From Gnetum montanum (Eukaryota; Streptophyta; Gnetopsida; Gnetales; Gnetaceae), in assembly GCA_015680685.1 (NCBI GenBank), contig MNCI01029492.1, positions 691,638 to 755,637 of the forward strand: 64,000 nucleotides of DNA. Reading direction: 5' to 3'. Numbering within the stretch: position 1 is the stretch's first letter; each line of letters opens with the position of its first letter. The position numbers were made by a program, and so were the translations under genes. The notes below the pieces were generated by a model that searched no databases, was not told the origin of the DNA, and saw nothing but the letters and a program-made list of their open reading frames with translations. Of the stretch, positions 10,715-22,085 are shown in pieces.

Positions 10715-10935
10715 TCTCACAGGTCTACGTTGGGGTTCGAGCCTCTATGCTCACGTTGGGGTTTGAGCCTCTACGCTCACGCTCATGCTAGGGTTTGAAC
10801 CTCTACGCTCACGCTGGGGTTCGAGTCTCTATGCTCACACTTACGTCGGGGTTTGCTGCTCTACGCTTACGTCGGGGTTTGGCACTTTACACTTACGCTG
10901 CGACTGAGGTTTACACTCACGCTTCGGTTTGATGC
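10715..10935. repeat. Short tandem repeats in the 5' leader of the antisense gene (A)
   Basis: About seven degenerate units of 25-36 bp share CTACGCTCACGCTGGGGTT. They lie between the TATA box at about 10972 and the exon 1 ATG at 10693 of the antisense gene, so they would form its 5' untranslated leader. They share the CTACGCT hexamer with the other arrays of the element. Confidence 0.7.
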
Positions 10936-10967
10936 AGGTTCACACTGCCTCTGACAACTGACAGTCT

Positions 10968-10982
10968 TACGCTATATATAGC
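10968..10982 (-). promoter_or_regulatory. Putative TATA box of the antisense gene (A)
   Basis: Read on the minus strand, GGGTGCTATATATAGCG contains a TATATATA box about 280 bases upstream of the exon 1 ATG. The homologous gene in element B has a TATATAAAA box about 100 bases upstream of its own ATG (24741-24748). The presence of a box at the corresponding place in both elements supports a real promoter. There is no expression evidence here. Confidence 0.5.
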
Positions 10983-10984
10983 AC

Positions 10985-11214
10985 CCTGTTGACCCCACCA
11001 CCACCACCGCCACCTTCCTTTTTATTTATTTATTTTATTTTATTTTATCAAATTTAATTAAAATGATTCAAAGTACAAAATGAGAGAAAATGCAAGACAA
11101 AATAACAAGATAATGAACACTACCACATACCATATTCCCTGATAAACCAATTTCGGTTACCCGCACTGAACGTTTTGGCGCAAACTCTTCGGTACGGATC
11201 ATGCATCAACTAGG
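10985..11214. other. Spacer between antisense-gene promoter and 30-bp array
   Basis: This AT-rich spacer contains a short (CCA)n run near 10998-11015 and a TTTATT-rich run near 11020-11050. No gene or RNA was recognised. Confidence 0.6.
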
Positions 11215-12440
11215 CAGCATCAAATCACACATTCGGCCAGGTAAGGCATTAAACTTCCACATACGGCTCGGTAAGGCGTTAAACTGCCACATTCAGCTTG
11301 GTAAGGCATTAAACTGCCACATTCGGCCTGGTAAGGCGTTAAACTGCCACATACAGCCCGGCAAGGTGTTAAACTACCACATTCGACCTGGTAAGGTGGT
11401 CAACTACCACATACGGCCCGATAAGGCGTTAAACTACCACATTCGGCCTGGTAAGACGTTAAACTGCCACATTCGGCCTGATAAAGAGTTAAACTGCCAC
11501 ATACGATCCGGTAAGGCGTTAAATTGCCACATACGGCATGGTAAGGCGTTAAACTGCCACATACGGCCCGGTAAGATGTTAAACTACCACATACAACCTA
11601 GTAAGGCATTAAACTACCACATTCGGTCTGGTAAGGCGTTAAACTACCACATTCGGCCCGGTAAGGCATTAAGTTACCACATTCAACTCAGTAAGGTGTT
11701 AAGCTGCCACATTTGGCCCTGTAAGGTGTTAAGCTGCCACATTTGGCTCGGTAAGGCGTTAAACTGCCACATTCGACCCCGTAAGACATTAAACTACCAC
11801 ATTCGGCCCGGTAAGGTGTTAAGCTGCAACATTCAGCCTAGTAAGAAGTTAAGCTACCACATTCAGCCTGGTAAGGCATTAAGCTGCCACATTCAGCCCG
11901 GTAAGGCGTTAACCTACCACATTCAGCCCGATAAGGCGTTAAACTGCCACATTCGGCCCGGTAAGGCGTTAAACCACCACATTTGGCCCTGTAAGGCGTT
12001 AAGCTACCACATTCGGCCCAATAAGGCATTAAACCACCACATTCGACCCAGTAAGGTGTTAAACCACCACATTCGACCTAGTAAGGCGTTAAATTGCCAC
12101 ATTCAGCCTAGTAAGGCGTTAAACTGCCACATTTGGCCAAGTAAGGTGTTAAACCTCCACATTCGACCTGGTAAGGCGTTAAACTGCCACATTCGGCTCA
12201 GTAAGGCGTTAAACTGCCACATACGGCCCGATAAGGCGTTAAACTGCCACATTCGGCCCGATAATGCGTTAAACTGCCACATACAACCCGGTAAGGCATT
12301 AAACTGCCACATAGGGCTCGGTAAGGTGTTAAACTGCCACATTTATCCCGGTAAGGTGTTAAATTGCCACATTTGGCCTGGTAGGGCCCTAAACTGCCAT
12401 GTTCTGCCTGGTAAGACCTTAAACTACCATATGTCCTGGT
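11215..12440. repeat. 30-bp minisatellite, about 41 units
   Basis: Units of exactly 30 bp (two per 60-base line) have the consensus GGTAAGGCGTTAAACTGCC followed by ACATTCGGCCC. Divergence among units is mostly C/T and G/A. The array occupies the border between the antisense gene and RT in element A. Element B has a smaller relative at the same border (24370-24535). Because 30 is a multiple of three, the array is open for 424 codons on the plus strand (11201-12475) as a ten-residue repeat (HIRPGKALNC). I treat that as a by-product of the repeat. Confidence 0.95.
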
Positions 12441-12539
12441 ACGACAATAAACCACCACCGTACACATACACATGATTTACATTGCCAAGGAACGCGTAAC
12501 AACACCTACTAGCTCACTCTGCTCTATGTTTATTGGCAG

Positions 12540-14205
12540 GAGCAAGCCCGATGGATTATCAGCATTTATCCACACCATTGACCATCGAGGGACCATACAG
12601 AAAGATCACAAGAGAAATCGACATAAATTCCATCAACTTAGGTCTACCAACGAACGACACAGTCATAGCCTCAACACAACAAACGCTAGACAGCTACAAA
12701 GGTATGACATAGAAGTTGATAGTATCACTGAAGACCTGTTGACTGAAACCCCCATTGCTATGCCTGACGGTGAAATCAAAGTGTTAAAATTGAGTACATT
12801 ATTGCAACCTTAACTGGCCAAAGACATAGAACATGTGCTTCGAGATAGCATAAAAGCATTCACTTGGTCTTACACTGACATGCCTGGGTTAGATCCTTGA
12901 ATCGTCCAGCACAATATCATACTCAATCCAAAGTTAAGGCCAGTGAAACAAAAAGCACGAAAGGTTAAGCCTGAAGTAGTGTTGGTAGTTCGTAATGAGA
13001 TCACCAAGCTCTATTAGGCAGGTTTCATTCGAGCTGTTGACTACGTTGATTGGGTATCCAACATGGTCATTGTCCTGAAGAAGAACGGAAGCATTCGCCT
13101 GTGCATTGACTTCTGGGACCTCAACGTTGCAACCATAAAAGATGATTTCCCCCTACCCAGCATCGATCAACTTGTTGACTCAACCGCTGGGCATGCCTTG
13201 TTATCTTTTATGGATGGCTTCTCAAGATATAACCAGATATGCCTTAACCTGGAGCATCAGCTCCATACCACCTTTATGACACCATGGGGTACCTTCTGTT
13301 ACACGATGATGTCATTCAGTCTCAAGAATGTTGGGGCCACATATCAAAGGGCAATGACATTTATTTTCAGCGATTACATACTTCAGTCTCTCAATGATTA
13401 TGTAGATGACATCGCAATTAAATCGAAAACACCAGAGCAACACATCCAAGATTTAGACTTGATCCTAAAATGTTGCTTAAAATATGAACTCAGGCTCAAC
13501 CCAAAGAAATATGTTTTCGAAGTAAAAATAGGCAAGATGCTAGGCTTTGTAGTGTCAGAAACAGGAATACCAGTGGACCCAGATAAGGTTAAAGCTGTTA
13601 TCAATTTAAAACCATCAAGCAACATTACTGAACTTCGGGGGCTACAAGGTAGACTACAGTTCATCAGGCGTTTCATAGAAAAACTGACAGACAAGTTAAA
13701 ACCCATGAACCAGTTGTTACGAAAGAATGTTCATTTTGAATGGACTCCACAATGCCAAGAAGTCTTCGACCACATTAAAACAGCATTGGCTCAGCTACCA
13801 ATAGTGTACCCTCCACAGAACAATAAACCCTTCTACATCTATCTCACTACGTCGGATGCATCCATCGCTTCTATGCTCTACTAGAAATGAGACAATGGGG
13901 CTAAAGTCCTTGTTTATTATTTGAGCCATGCATTAATGGCCCATGAAAAGAATTACAACGAGGTAGAGAGGTCATGTTTAGCCCTCGTCTTTTCCTTAAA
14001 GAAATGGCGACATTACCTCTTCCATAACCAAACCAACATAATCTGTAAAGATAATGTGCTCAGGGCCATCACCAGTAACATTTATGAGTCAAGCAGAATC
14101 GCGCGTTGGAAAGCCATAATAGCTGAATTCGACTTGCATTACATAGCGCAGTCATTAGCCAAGGGTCAAGCCATAGCAAACCAACTGACTACATCACCAA
14201 CACAT
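12540..14205 (+). pseudogene. RT-RH: Reverse transcriptase and RNase H of element A
   Basis: RT copies the element RNA into DNA and RNase H degrades the RNA strand. The coding region begins just after a strong acceptor-like site (TTTATTGGCAG, 12529-12539) with a short lead-in (MDYQHLSTPL) that is also found in element B. RT blocks: SIRLCIDFWDLN near 13090, FPLPSIDQLVD near 13150, SFMDGFSRYNQI near 13205, the catalytic YVDD at 13399-13410, and the GRLQFIRRFI block near 13650. RNase H follows from about 13820 (SDASIASML; NEVERSCLALVF; KDN). There is a frameshift near 12700, and stops (TAA, TAG or TGA) interrupt it at about 12812, 12898, 13016, 13882 and 13888. The catalytic YVDD is intact. Confidence 0.93.
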
Positions 14206-14790
14206 GATCAAGTAAAAATAGAGCTAGAGTTTCCAGATGAAAACATGAGTGCGATAGACATAGTTCCCGATGAGTACGAAGCCATTTTGAACTTTGATGG
14301 AGCATCCACCTCTCAAGGGGGGAGCATTGCTGCCGTCATCACCTATCCCTCTAGGGAGATCCGACCCTTTGCTTATCGCTTCAACTTTCATTGCACAAAC
14401 AACATAGCAAAATATGAAGGCCTCCTTAGGGGCCTTACGGCAGCATTAGCTTCCAACATCACATGACTTGTGGTAAGGGGAGACTCACAACTGGTTTTAA
14501 ACCAAGTCACAGACATTTATACATGCAAAGCGCAACATTTACAACCATACTGTGACTTAGCTAAACACTTACTGAAGCAATTCAAAAACATGGATGTGCA
14601 ACATGTCTCCAGAAACGATAAGACTATTGCAGACGCACTTGCCACGCTAGCTCTAAACATATCACAAGACATGTTCCATATGTTGCCTAGCTCTATAACT
14701 AGTTGTGCTAAACCCATAACTGATACCCTCGATGAGTTACCAATTGCATCCGTTAGTACAACACATGTGATAGAATAGTATGACGACATA
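14206..14790 (+). pseudogene. aRNH: Archaeal-type RNase H (aRNH) of element A
   Basis: This is a second RNase H downstream of the first, the hallmark of the Tat lineage of plant Ty3/gypsy elements. Visible catalytic positions are the D in LNFDGASTSQGG (near 14290), the E in NNIAKYEGLL (near 14405), the D in VRGDSQLVLNQ (near 14473) and the D in IADALATLA (near 14630). One TGA interrupts it at about 14464 (from CGA, by C to T). The order RT, RH, aRNH, INT in A and B is the usual Tat order. Element D differs. Confidence 0.9.
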
Positions 14791-16062
14791 AAAGAGTACC
14801 TTCTACACGATGAAACACCGCAACATCTAACAAATGCACAAAAAGACACAGTACGAAAACATTCTTGACAATATGCACTGATAGGGGACACATTGTGTCG
14901 TTGATCCTACGAAGGCATATTGCTAACATGTGTTAGTAGCGTTGATGCCCAAACCATCATTGAGCAAGTACATGATGGACTATGCGGAGGACACATAGCA
15001 CCTAAAGTGATGGCAATGAAAATAAGATGTTTGGGCTATTATTGGCCACACATGGAGTATGACTGTCTCTACAAGGCTAAAACGTGCAGTATCTATCAAA
15101 AACATAGCAATCTGATACATGTTCCACCAAATGAGCTACATACAGCACAAATCACCTGGTCCTTTCAAAAGTAGGGGTTGGACCTTATCGAACCAATAAC
15201 ACCCTCATCTTTTGCAGGGCATATCTTCATCATAACCATAACAGAGTATTTCACAAAGTGGGTAGAAGCTATTCCCCTTAGAAAAACCACATCCAAACAC
15301 ATATGCAACTTCATTCTTGAAAACATTGTGACCCGTTTTGGCATCCCCATGACCATCATCACTAATAATGGGCCACAATTTAGCAGTGCCGAAACCAGAA
15401 TTTTCTACGAAAGCCTAGGGATCAAACATTCATTTTCATCCCCTTACTACCCTCAGAGTAATGGACAAGCTAAAGCCACAAATAAAACCATCATTATAAT
15501 ACTTAAAAAGATGCTTACCAGAAGCAAGAAAAGATGGAACGAACAGCTAGTATACACGTTATGGGCTTATCGTACTACGCATCGGACCTCCATAGGTAAA
15601 ACACCATATAGTCTTGTTTATGGCTCAAAAGCTATTTTACCCTTAGAGTTACAAGTACCATCTCTAAGGATCACACTCTTCAAACTCCTTGACGAAGGGC
15701 AAAACAATGACCTACGCATTGTTGACTTGGACTCAGTGGTGGAGGAACGTATACGTGCACTCAATCAAATTGAGTGGTATCAAAAATGACAACGACAACG
15801 CCATCAACACGATGTTCATAAGAGCCCTATCAAGGAAGGCGACCTTGTACTCAAAGCCATTCGGGAGCACTCGGACAAATTCTCAGCCAACTGGGAAGGG
15901 CCCTACTTGGTCACCAAAGCGTACGACAGTGGAGCATTCACATTAGCTGACATGGAAGGAAATAAGCTTGCAAATCCGACCAATCATTTGTTCTTAAATC
16001 CGTTTCATGTTCAAGCATGGATTCGAGTATGTGCTCATCCTGGCATCATGATGGTAAACTAA
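14791..16062 (+). pseudogene. INT: Integrase of element A (catalytic residues lost)
   Basis: Integrase would insert the cDNA into the genome. The zinc-binding N-terminus is degraded (HDGLCGGHIAPKV, then TCSIYQKH, where the second cysteine is tyrosine). The core starts at GLDLIEPI near 15177. The first Asp is present, but the second is Asn (ITNNGPQF near 15357-15380) and the Glu is Lys (NGQAKATNK near 15460). Both changes are G to A. The C-terminal region (GDLVLKAIRE, then NWEGPYLV) matches the element B integrase tail. Stops lie at about 14776, 14866, 14902, 15172 and 15787. The protein is dead both by stops and by active-site loss. Confidence 0.9.
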
Positions 16063-16405
16063 TACCATAGCTTGTCCTAGCATCATGATGGTAAACTGAT
16101 ACCATAGCTTGTCCTGGCATCATGACGGTAAACTGATACCATAGCTCATCCTGGCATCATGATAGTAAACTAATACCATAGAATGTCCGCAATGACAATA
16201 AACTAGCACTTGTCTAGTATGACATCAAACTGTCACAGTCTCATCCGCCAAAGTCCGCTAAGACTATAAACTGATTTGCCTCTTCATAGTCCGCCATGAT
16301 TATAAACTAGCATCGTACCATCCGGTACGACGATAAACTGACAACGTCCAACAAGTTATGACATAAAACTAACCCACGATAGTCCACTACGACTATAAAC
16401 TAGCA
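16025..16405. repeat. Array with AAACTRGC-type core between INT and 3' LTR (A)
   Basis: Four clean units of about 38 bp (TCCTGGCATCATGATGGTAA then ACTGATACCATAGC) are followed by about seven diverged units (for example CATAGTCCGCCATGATTATA then AACTAGC). Element B has the matching array at the same junction (20285-20725, reverse complement). The cores resemble those of the arrays at 5709 and 11215. Confidence 0.85.
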
Positions 16406-17454
16406 GCTGCATCTCTAGTCTCTTGAGCTATGCCTGCATTCAAACTTCATTAGAGTCGCTGCCTCACTTGCCATCAGCCAATCTTGACAACATGGCTACT
16501 ATTCTTATACAGTGCCTGAAATTTTATCTGTTGCCTAAATTTCATCAGTTGTTGTTCAAGTCTAGGTTTGCTTACTCGCTCATGGTTTTCTTGCCTTCTT
16601 GGAGTTGTGTTTGCAAGATGACACTCAGAGGTATTCGTACAAGAATGCACTTCATCACAGCAGCGGGGTAAGACATTGTTCATAACACATGTGACAAGAC
16701 TAATCAAGCCATTCACTAGTACATCTTCCGTTACATATACCACCTATCCCTCAATAGTTTCCACTTAGTTATATCCCAAACACACCCAGTGCAGCCTGAA
16801 ACATTGAACACACTATCGCATACTGTACCACTCTTGAGCAGTTGCAACCCACAACATGGCATTTGAACATGCACCCAAAAAAAAGGGAGCAAAGATCAAA
16901 GAGCAAAATTAACCACAAAACCCTTGGCACTTCCCTTAAGCCCTAGGCGGGAAGGCAGTTGCCTTGATAGCAAACGCTCGTGTCTAAAATAATCAAGTAA
17001 CATCTCGTTGCATGGCTTTGGCTCTCCATCAACAGGTTTCCTCGAAACACTAAACAAAGGTCTTGTTCCTCCAAAGAACTCAACACATCATCATGTGGCT
17101 TTGGTTGTGCCAACAAGTCCTCTCAAACACTAAACAAGGATCTTGTTCCACCAAAGGATGCACATCACATGTCTCGATGCTGAGTCTGCCAAACAATGGC
17201 TATTGACAAGGATCAGCATGACCCGTATACACACCAGAACATTCCCTAACTATGCACAATCCCTTGAGTGACTACTAATCCCCGCAATTTCCATTTCCCC
17301 ATTTACCTAAAAACTTCATCTTTCCAATCCCATGTACTACTGAACATGGTACGATGATGTCTAGCCAAGTGCCAAAGGACAATGTTTCTACCAAGTTGCT
17401 TGTGGTGTTTTATACTTCTTTGTCGACACTTCTCGGGTTGATTCTTCCAAGTGT
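16405..17454. other. 3' untranslated region of element A
   Basis: This is non-coding spacer. Parts (for example GTTGTGTTTGCAAGATGA near 16603) match the 3' UTR of element B read on its own strand (near 19620). That is how the duplicated flank at 1-562 was recognised as element B sequence. No gene was seen. Confidence 0.7.
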
Positions 17455-17484
17455 CAACAAAGAGGGGCCAATGAAACACCACAA
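17400..17484. other. Long hairpin spanning the PPT and LTR start of A
   Basis: The left arm, 17400-17431 (TTGTGGTGTTTTATAC then TTCTTTGTCGACACTT), pairs with the right arm, 17449-17484 (AAGTGTCAACAAAG ... GAAACACCACAA), across a short loop. The right arm contains the polypurine tract and the first bases of the 3' LTR. Confidence 0.8.
17455..17471 (+). other. Polypurine tract of element A
   Basis: The purine-rich CAACAAAGAGGGGCCAA lies directly before the LTR start TGAAACACC. The LTR start is supported by matching TGAAACAC and TGAAATAC starts on the minus strand at 39452 (B) and 43904 (B'). Confidence 0.65.
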
Positions 17485-18960
17485 AATTCTGAGCTTAGTA
17501 CTTCACCAGCAAGAGTCGAGCTAAGTCATGACGTTCCCCGGCGTGACCAAAGCTTGAGGGCCCCACAAATAGCTTCAAATAGTAGAACTCAACAAGAAAC
17601 AGTTCCTTGGGACCTGCAAACGACCACAGTAACATCTGGTATCAAACATAGCAACTTCAGAGTTCGAGATACTTAGTTCTCACTAAGTATTCAATATGTA
17701 GCGTATACGCCCAACATATACGCCCAACACATATTCTCAGCGTACACTCCCAGTGCTTATGCCCAGCATATACGCTCAGCACGTGATCTCAAAGACGACA
17801 TGGAAATGACACTCACAGGAATAGAGCAATTATCAGGTGTCATCATGAGCTCCAGAAAGACGAATCTTGGTCTCGACATCATATACTTTGGAGTTCATAC
17901 GCTGAGCATGTACATCTTGCATGCCCAGCGTAGATGCTCAGCGTATACGCCCAGCACGAGCATCCTGCACGCCCAACGTATACGCCTAGCATAGGTGTTC
18001 AGTGTATACGCCCAACATGGACAATGTGTACACCTAGTATACCAATCAAAGCTCTCCAGAACCGTGTCAAATCAAAGCCAACCGAGCTAAACATCCACAG
18101 GCAACATTCCTGTGAAATTCGAATGCAAATCTGAACGTCGAATGACTTCTTTTGTTTCAGTCAAGTTTGTACGCCGAGTTCACACACCCAACGTGTATAC
18201 ACTGGCGTATAGCATTGTACGCTACCATACAGCAGTATACACTGGCATACAGTATGCTGTACATTTGTAAAATTTCATTCTTTTGCACTCGGTCAACGTG
18301 CCACATGTCACCCGACCCGAAAGTCCAGCACTTTGTACCCAATCATTCCCTCTCAGATCCGAGTCTAATGTCTAAACTCGTATAAAAACTTCGATTTTTG
18401 ATGAGATCCAGGTTCGAAAAACTAAAGGCATCTTGACAAAAATCAGGGCAGACCACACTAAGAAAATTGAGAACCCTGCATCCTATACACTGGACCCCAA
18501 CCCTGCACGCTGAACATATAGCCTCTACGCTATGCCTGCAATCTGAACCAGCACACTGCCACACCCTTGCATTCACCAGGGCTCTTCATTTGCCTTGTGT
18601 CAGATCCACAACTGCGTTAAGACCAGTTCTTTGTAATTTCCATTATGCAATAACATTGCCACATTTTTGCTAAGATTTGTTACAGTTTTATCATTCATTC
18701 TTGTATGCTCATTGTTTACATTCTTGTACGTCTACGCTCAATTATACATTAGTTACGCTATTTACATATAACCCGGTGTACAATATATCGATATACGCTC
18801 GGGGAAATCCTTGTCTGATCCGCATGCGGACCACTCAAGGTACTCTACCTTCGTTAATTCCAGCTTGCCCTCAAGCAGAGGTAGGGTCCTCTGTTCTTGT
18901 CCGAGGATCTCCTGGTCTCTATTTCGTTCCAGCCGGAGACCGACGATTTCGGACAATACA
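17472..18960 (+). repeat. Complete 3' LTR of element A
   Basis: The LTR is about 1489 bp and runs from TGAAACACCAC to GACAATACA. U3 holds TACGCC/TACGCT-rich arrays (17690-18010 and 18150-18260). A TATA box (CGTATAAAAAC) lies near 18379-18387. The U5 end matches the truncated 5' LTR at 562-758. A tRNA-Met-like TGGTATCAAACATAGC at 17637 lies inside this LTR and is treated as chance. The open frames here are not genes. Confidence 0.85.
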
Positions 18961-20285
18961 CTTATCAAAGTGCTTGTGAGGGAGTTAGCACTGATGGCAC
19001 TGGGATGGCTTACCCTTGAAGTTGTGCCCTCTTGTTGGAGTGCTTCTCAAAAAGTCAATGTGGTTTCAAGGTTGGATCAATTGTGAAATTACAACTTTGC
19101 TAATTTTTACTTAGGAACATGTTTTTCCCTATCTCATTGTTTATTTTTTTACTATGAGGGAAACCTACTTTAGGTTCTACACATTGCAAGATGCTAGTTA
19201 TGGGGTGATTTTCATCAAGTGGACTGTGTGCCACCTAATGGGCTTTACCTTAATGCAACCATGTCACATCTGTAGGGTAGGTGTTTCCTCCCTAGGATGA
19301 GTTTTGTTACATCTGCTTGGGCTTTGACCAACCTATAGAAGCTTCCTATAGGATGAGTTGTGTTACATCTATTATGGATTCTGCAGTTGATACAAAGAGG
19401 GTGTCATGTGCATCGAAGGAGTTGTAAGCTTGGTGATACAGAGGGAAGCAGGGAAATGTAAGGCAAAGGGGTGAATGTGAGTAGGCTATAGTGGAGCAAT
19501 AGGGATGTGCACTCTTAAGTGGTTTAGCTAGCTTGATCATGCACATCAAAGTAGTGTGGCATCTTGCCACTACGATGGGATGCACCTATGCACAACCACC
19601 TCTAGGGCTTCGTCTTGCAAACACAATGTAAAGAAAATAAGTAAAACAACGACACAACATGAGATAAGAGTAAACTACTAGAAGCAAACATGTTGCAAAT
19701 GTTGCAATGGATGAACCAGTTGTAAGAGCTTGAAGAACCAATGCAGGTATTGGAGTAGGAAGACTACAAAAGCTCCAAAAACCACACTGGAAGTGAGCAT
19801 CTTAGGGAGGCTAGCAAAGTGTTTGAGGATAATGACGATGTAGGTGATTGAGACTCCACACTAAGGATAAGAGCTTGAAAATCCAGTAAAATGACAGAGA
19901 GATAGGATGCTGAATGTGCTTTCAAACCTAGGTAATGGTGAGTGTTAGAGGATGGTAGCAAGATGGTTGGGCCACAGTACTACTGGTACTCTAGTGGGTG
20001 GTGTTCACAGTGAGAGCTCCAACCAATAATGAAATACCCAAGGTCGATAATGTTGTTGGTGCAGCTTGGGAGTGGTACTACTAGCAATGATGGCAAGAGC
20101 TTCAAAAGGTCAGAACAATGCCCAAATGCATCTCTGAAAGATCAGCAAAATTCCAAGGATGGTGATGCTGCAAATGTCCCAAGGCGTTTCTTAATGATGT
20201 GAACTCCATTCTAGAACTACAATGCCTCACCCAGCCCTACCCACAATGTGTGGGTAGATGATGGAGGATTGAAAGTATTTGTGCT
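18961..20285 (-). other. 3' untranslated region of element B, cut by element A
   Basis: Non-coding DNA between the integrase of B (minus strand, ending at 20740) and the junction with element A. 19303-19866 is the right copy of the duplicated flank also seen at 1-562. Parts match the 3' UTR of element A. No LTR of B is visible before the window is taken over by element A, so B's 3' LTR should lie left of the window. Confidence 0.7.
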
Positions 20286-20725
20286 TACTTGTCTACAAAA
20301 CTATGTGTGTTTAATTGCGAACCCAATTTAAGGTCTTGGTAGATCTTATGCTATGCTAGTTTATGATCCCAGTAGATCGTGAACCTAGTTTAAGGTCCTG
20401 GTAGACCATGATGTGCTAGTTTATAGTCCTAGTAGACTAATGTGTGCTAGTTTAACATCGTAGTGGATAGTGGATGTTGTGTCAGTTTAACATCATGAGG
20501 CAAGGATGAGCTATTCCAATTTAAGCATCATGGTGGATGAATGCTATGGGTGCCAATTTTAGCGTCATGGCCCAAGGATGGTCTGTGCCAGTTTAGTATC
20601 ATAGAAGACATGCTGTGCTAGTTTATAGTCATAGTGGACTATGTTGTGGATGCCAGTTTTAGCATCATGGCCTAAGGATGATCTATGCTAGTTTATAGTC
20701 ATAGTAGACTCTTTCTTACCTTGTT
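20285..20725. repeat. Array with TATAAACTAGCA-type core after INT (B)
   Basis: About eleven degenerate units of 35-45 bp, read on the plus strand as GCTAGTTTATAGTCATAGTG or CAGTTTAGCATCATGGCC. On the element's own strand the core is AAACTAGCA or AAACTGGCA, like the array at 16025-16405 in A at the same INT to 3' LTR junction. Confidence 0.85.
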
Positions 20726-20739
20726 TTTTCATTGATTCA

Positions 20740-22085
20740 CTATGCATAATACAGCTTTAGGTATGAGTGGTTCACTGGATTGACAAATTCATTGCCATCA
20801 TGGTCAATAAGCTTGAATGCTCCATTGCCATAGGCCTTGACTACTAAGAGAGGCCCTTTCCAGTTGGCTAAGAATTTGTTTGCAGGTTCACGAATGGCCT
20901 TGATGACCAAGTCCACCTCCTTGATCAAGCATTGATGCTTATTGTGACAATGCTTTTGTCATTGCCTTTATTGGTACCACTTGATTTGACCAAGCATTTG
21001 CATGCATTCCTCCTCTATTGAGTCAAGTTCTATGGTTTTCAACTCATCGTTAGAGCCTCATTGATGAAGCTTAAGAGGATTACATAGAGCAATGGGACCT
21101 ACAATTCAAGAGGCAAAATGGCTTCAAACCCATAAACCAAGTTGTATGGCATCTTACCTGTTGTAGTTCTTGGTGTCATGTGCTAGGCCTAGAGTGTGTA
21201 GATCAATTGCTCATGCCATCACCACTTGCTGCTATGAAGCATCTTCTTTAGAATATTGATGATAACTTTGTTTGTGGCCTCCACTTAGCCATTCGCCTAT
21301 GAGTAGTAAGATGAAAAAAAGGAATTTTTAATTCTAAAGCATTCGCAAAAGGCCTTAGTGTTAGCATTACTAAACTATGGCCCATTGTCTATGACTATGG
21401 TCATGGGTAGACCAAAATGGAACACTATGTTGTCAAGTATGAATTTGCAAACCTGTTGCAATGTTGTCCTCCTAAGGAGAATATCCTCAACCCACTTTGT
21501 AAAATACTTAGTGGTAGTTATGATGAAAGTATGTCCCATGGAGAATGTAGGCGTTATTGGTCCTATGATGTCCAACCCCCAACATTAGAATGGCCACGTG
21601 ATTTGCTTTGTATGCAGCTCATTAGGTGGCACATACATGAGGTTACCATGTCATTGACACATATTTCACATGCTAACCTTGGAGACATAGTCGTGCTCCA
21701 TGTAAGGCCAATAATAGCCTAAGTGTATGATCTTCACCACCATTGCCCTATGTGCTATGTGGCATCCGTAGAGTCCCTCATGGACTTATTCCATGATTGT
21801 CTACACTTTACTATCACTAACAAATGTTAATAGTATGCTATCGTAGGATCATCAGCATAATGTGTTGTCACCTACAATGATGTACTACCATGATTTCTTT
21901 CACACTGCATCCTTTTGGATAGTGCTTAGATGCTATAGAGGTTCACCCTATAGCAGGTACAACTTGATGTCATCGTACCACTCTACTACATGGATCATGC
22001 TTACTGTGGTGATGGATGCAATGTCAGTTGTTTGTGTGATGGGAATAGTGAAATCCACCACTATGGTGGACAATGCATAAAACAT
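20740..22085 (-). pseudogene. INT: Integrase of element B
   Basis: Homologous over its length to the element A integrase. The core runs from MDIIGPITPTF (near 21570) through VIDNGP (near 21375) to NGxVEATNKVI (near 21280), so the Asp, Asp, Glu triad is present, unlike in A. The C-terminal block (near 20928 down to 20740) reads DLVIKAIREPANKF, then NWKGPLLVVKAY, ending in TAG. Several stops (mostly TAG or TAA at CAG/CAA positions) break the frame, for example in the SYYS-ANG segment. The zinc-binding N-terminus is recognisable but damaged. Confidence 0.88.

Noticed and set aside
11215-12440. CRISPR array
   Set aside because: Repeats are contiguous without unique spacers, in a plant retroelement context.
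11201-12475. 424-residue open frame as a real protein
   Set aside because: It is the translation of a 30-bp minisatellite. The unit is a multiple of three and its common mutations do not create stops in this frame.
17637-17652. tRNA-Met-type primer site TGGTATCAAACATAGC on the plus strand
   Set aside because: It lies inside the 3' LTR of element A, with no internal region of another element following it.
18811-19086. Open frames across the end of the A LTR (also 582-806)
   Set aside because: They are the same LTR-end sequence in two copies, without similarity to a protein and crossing an element boundary.
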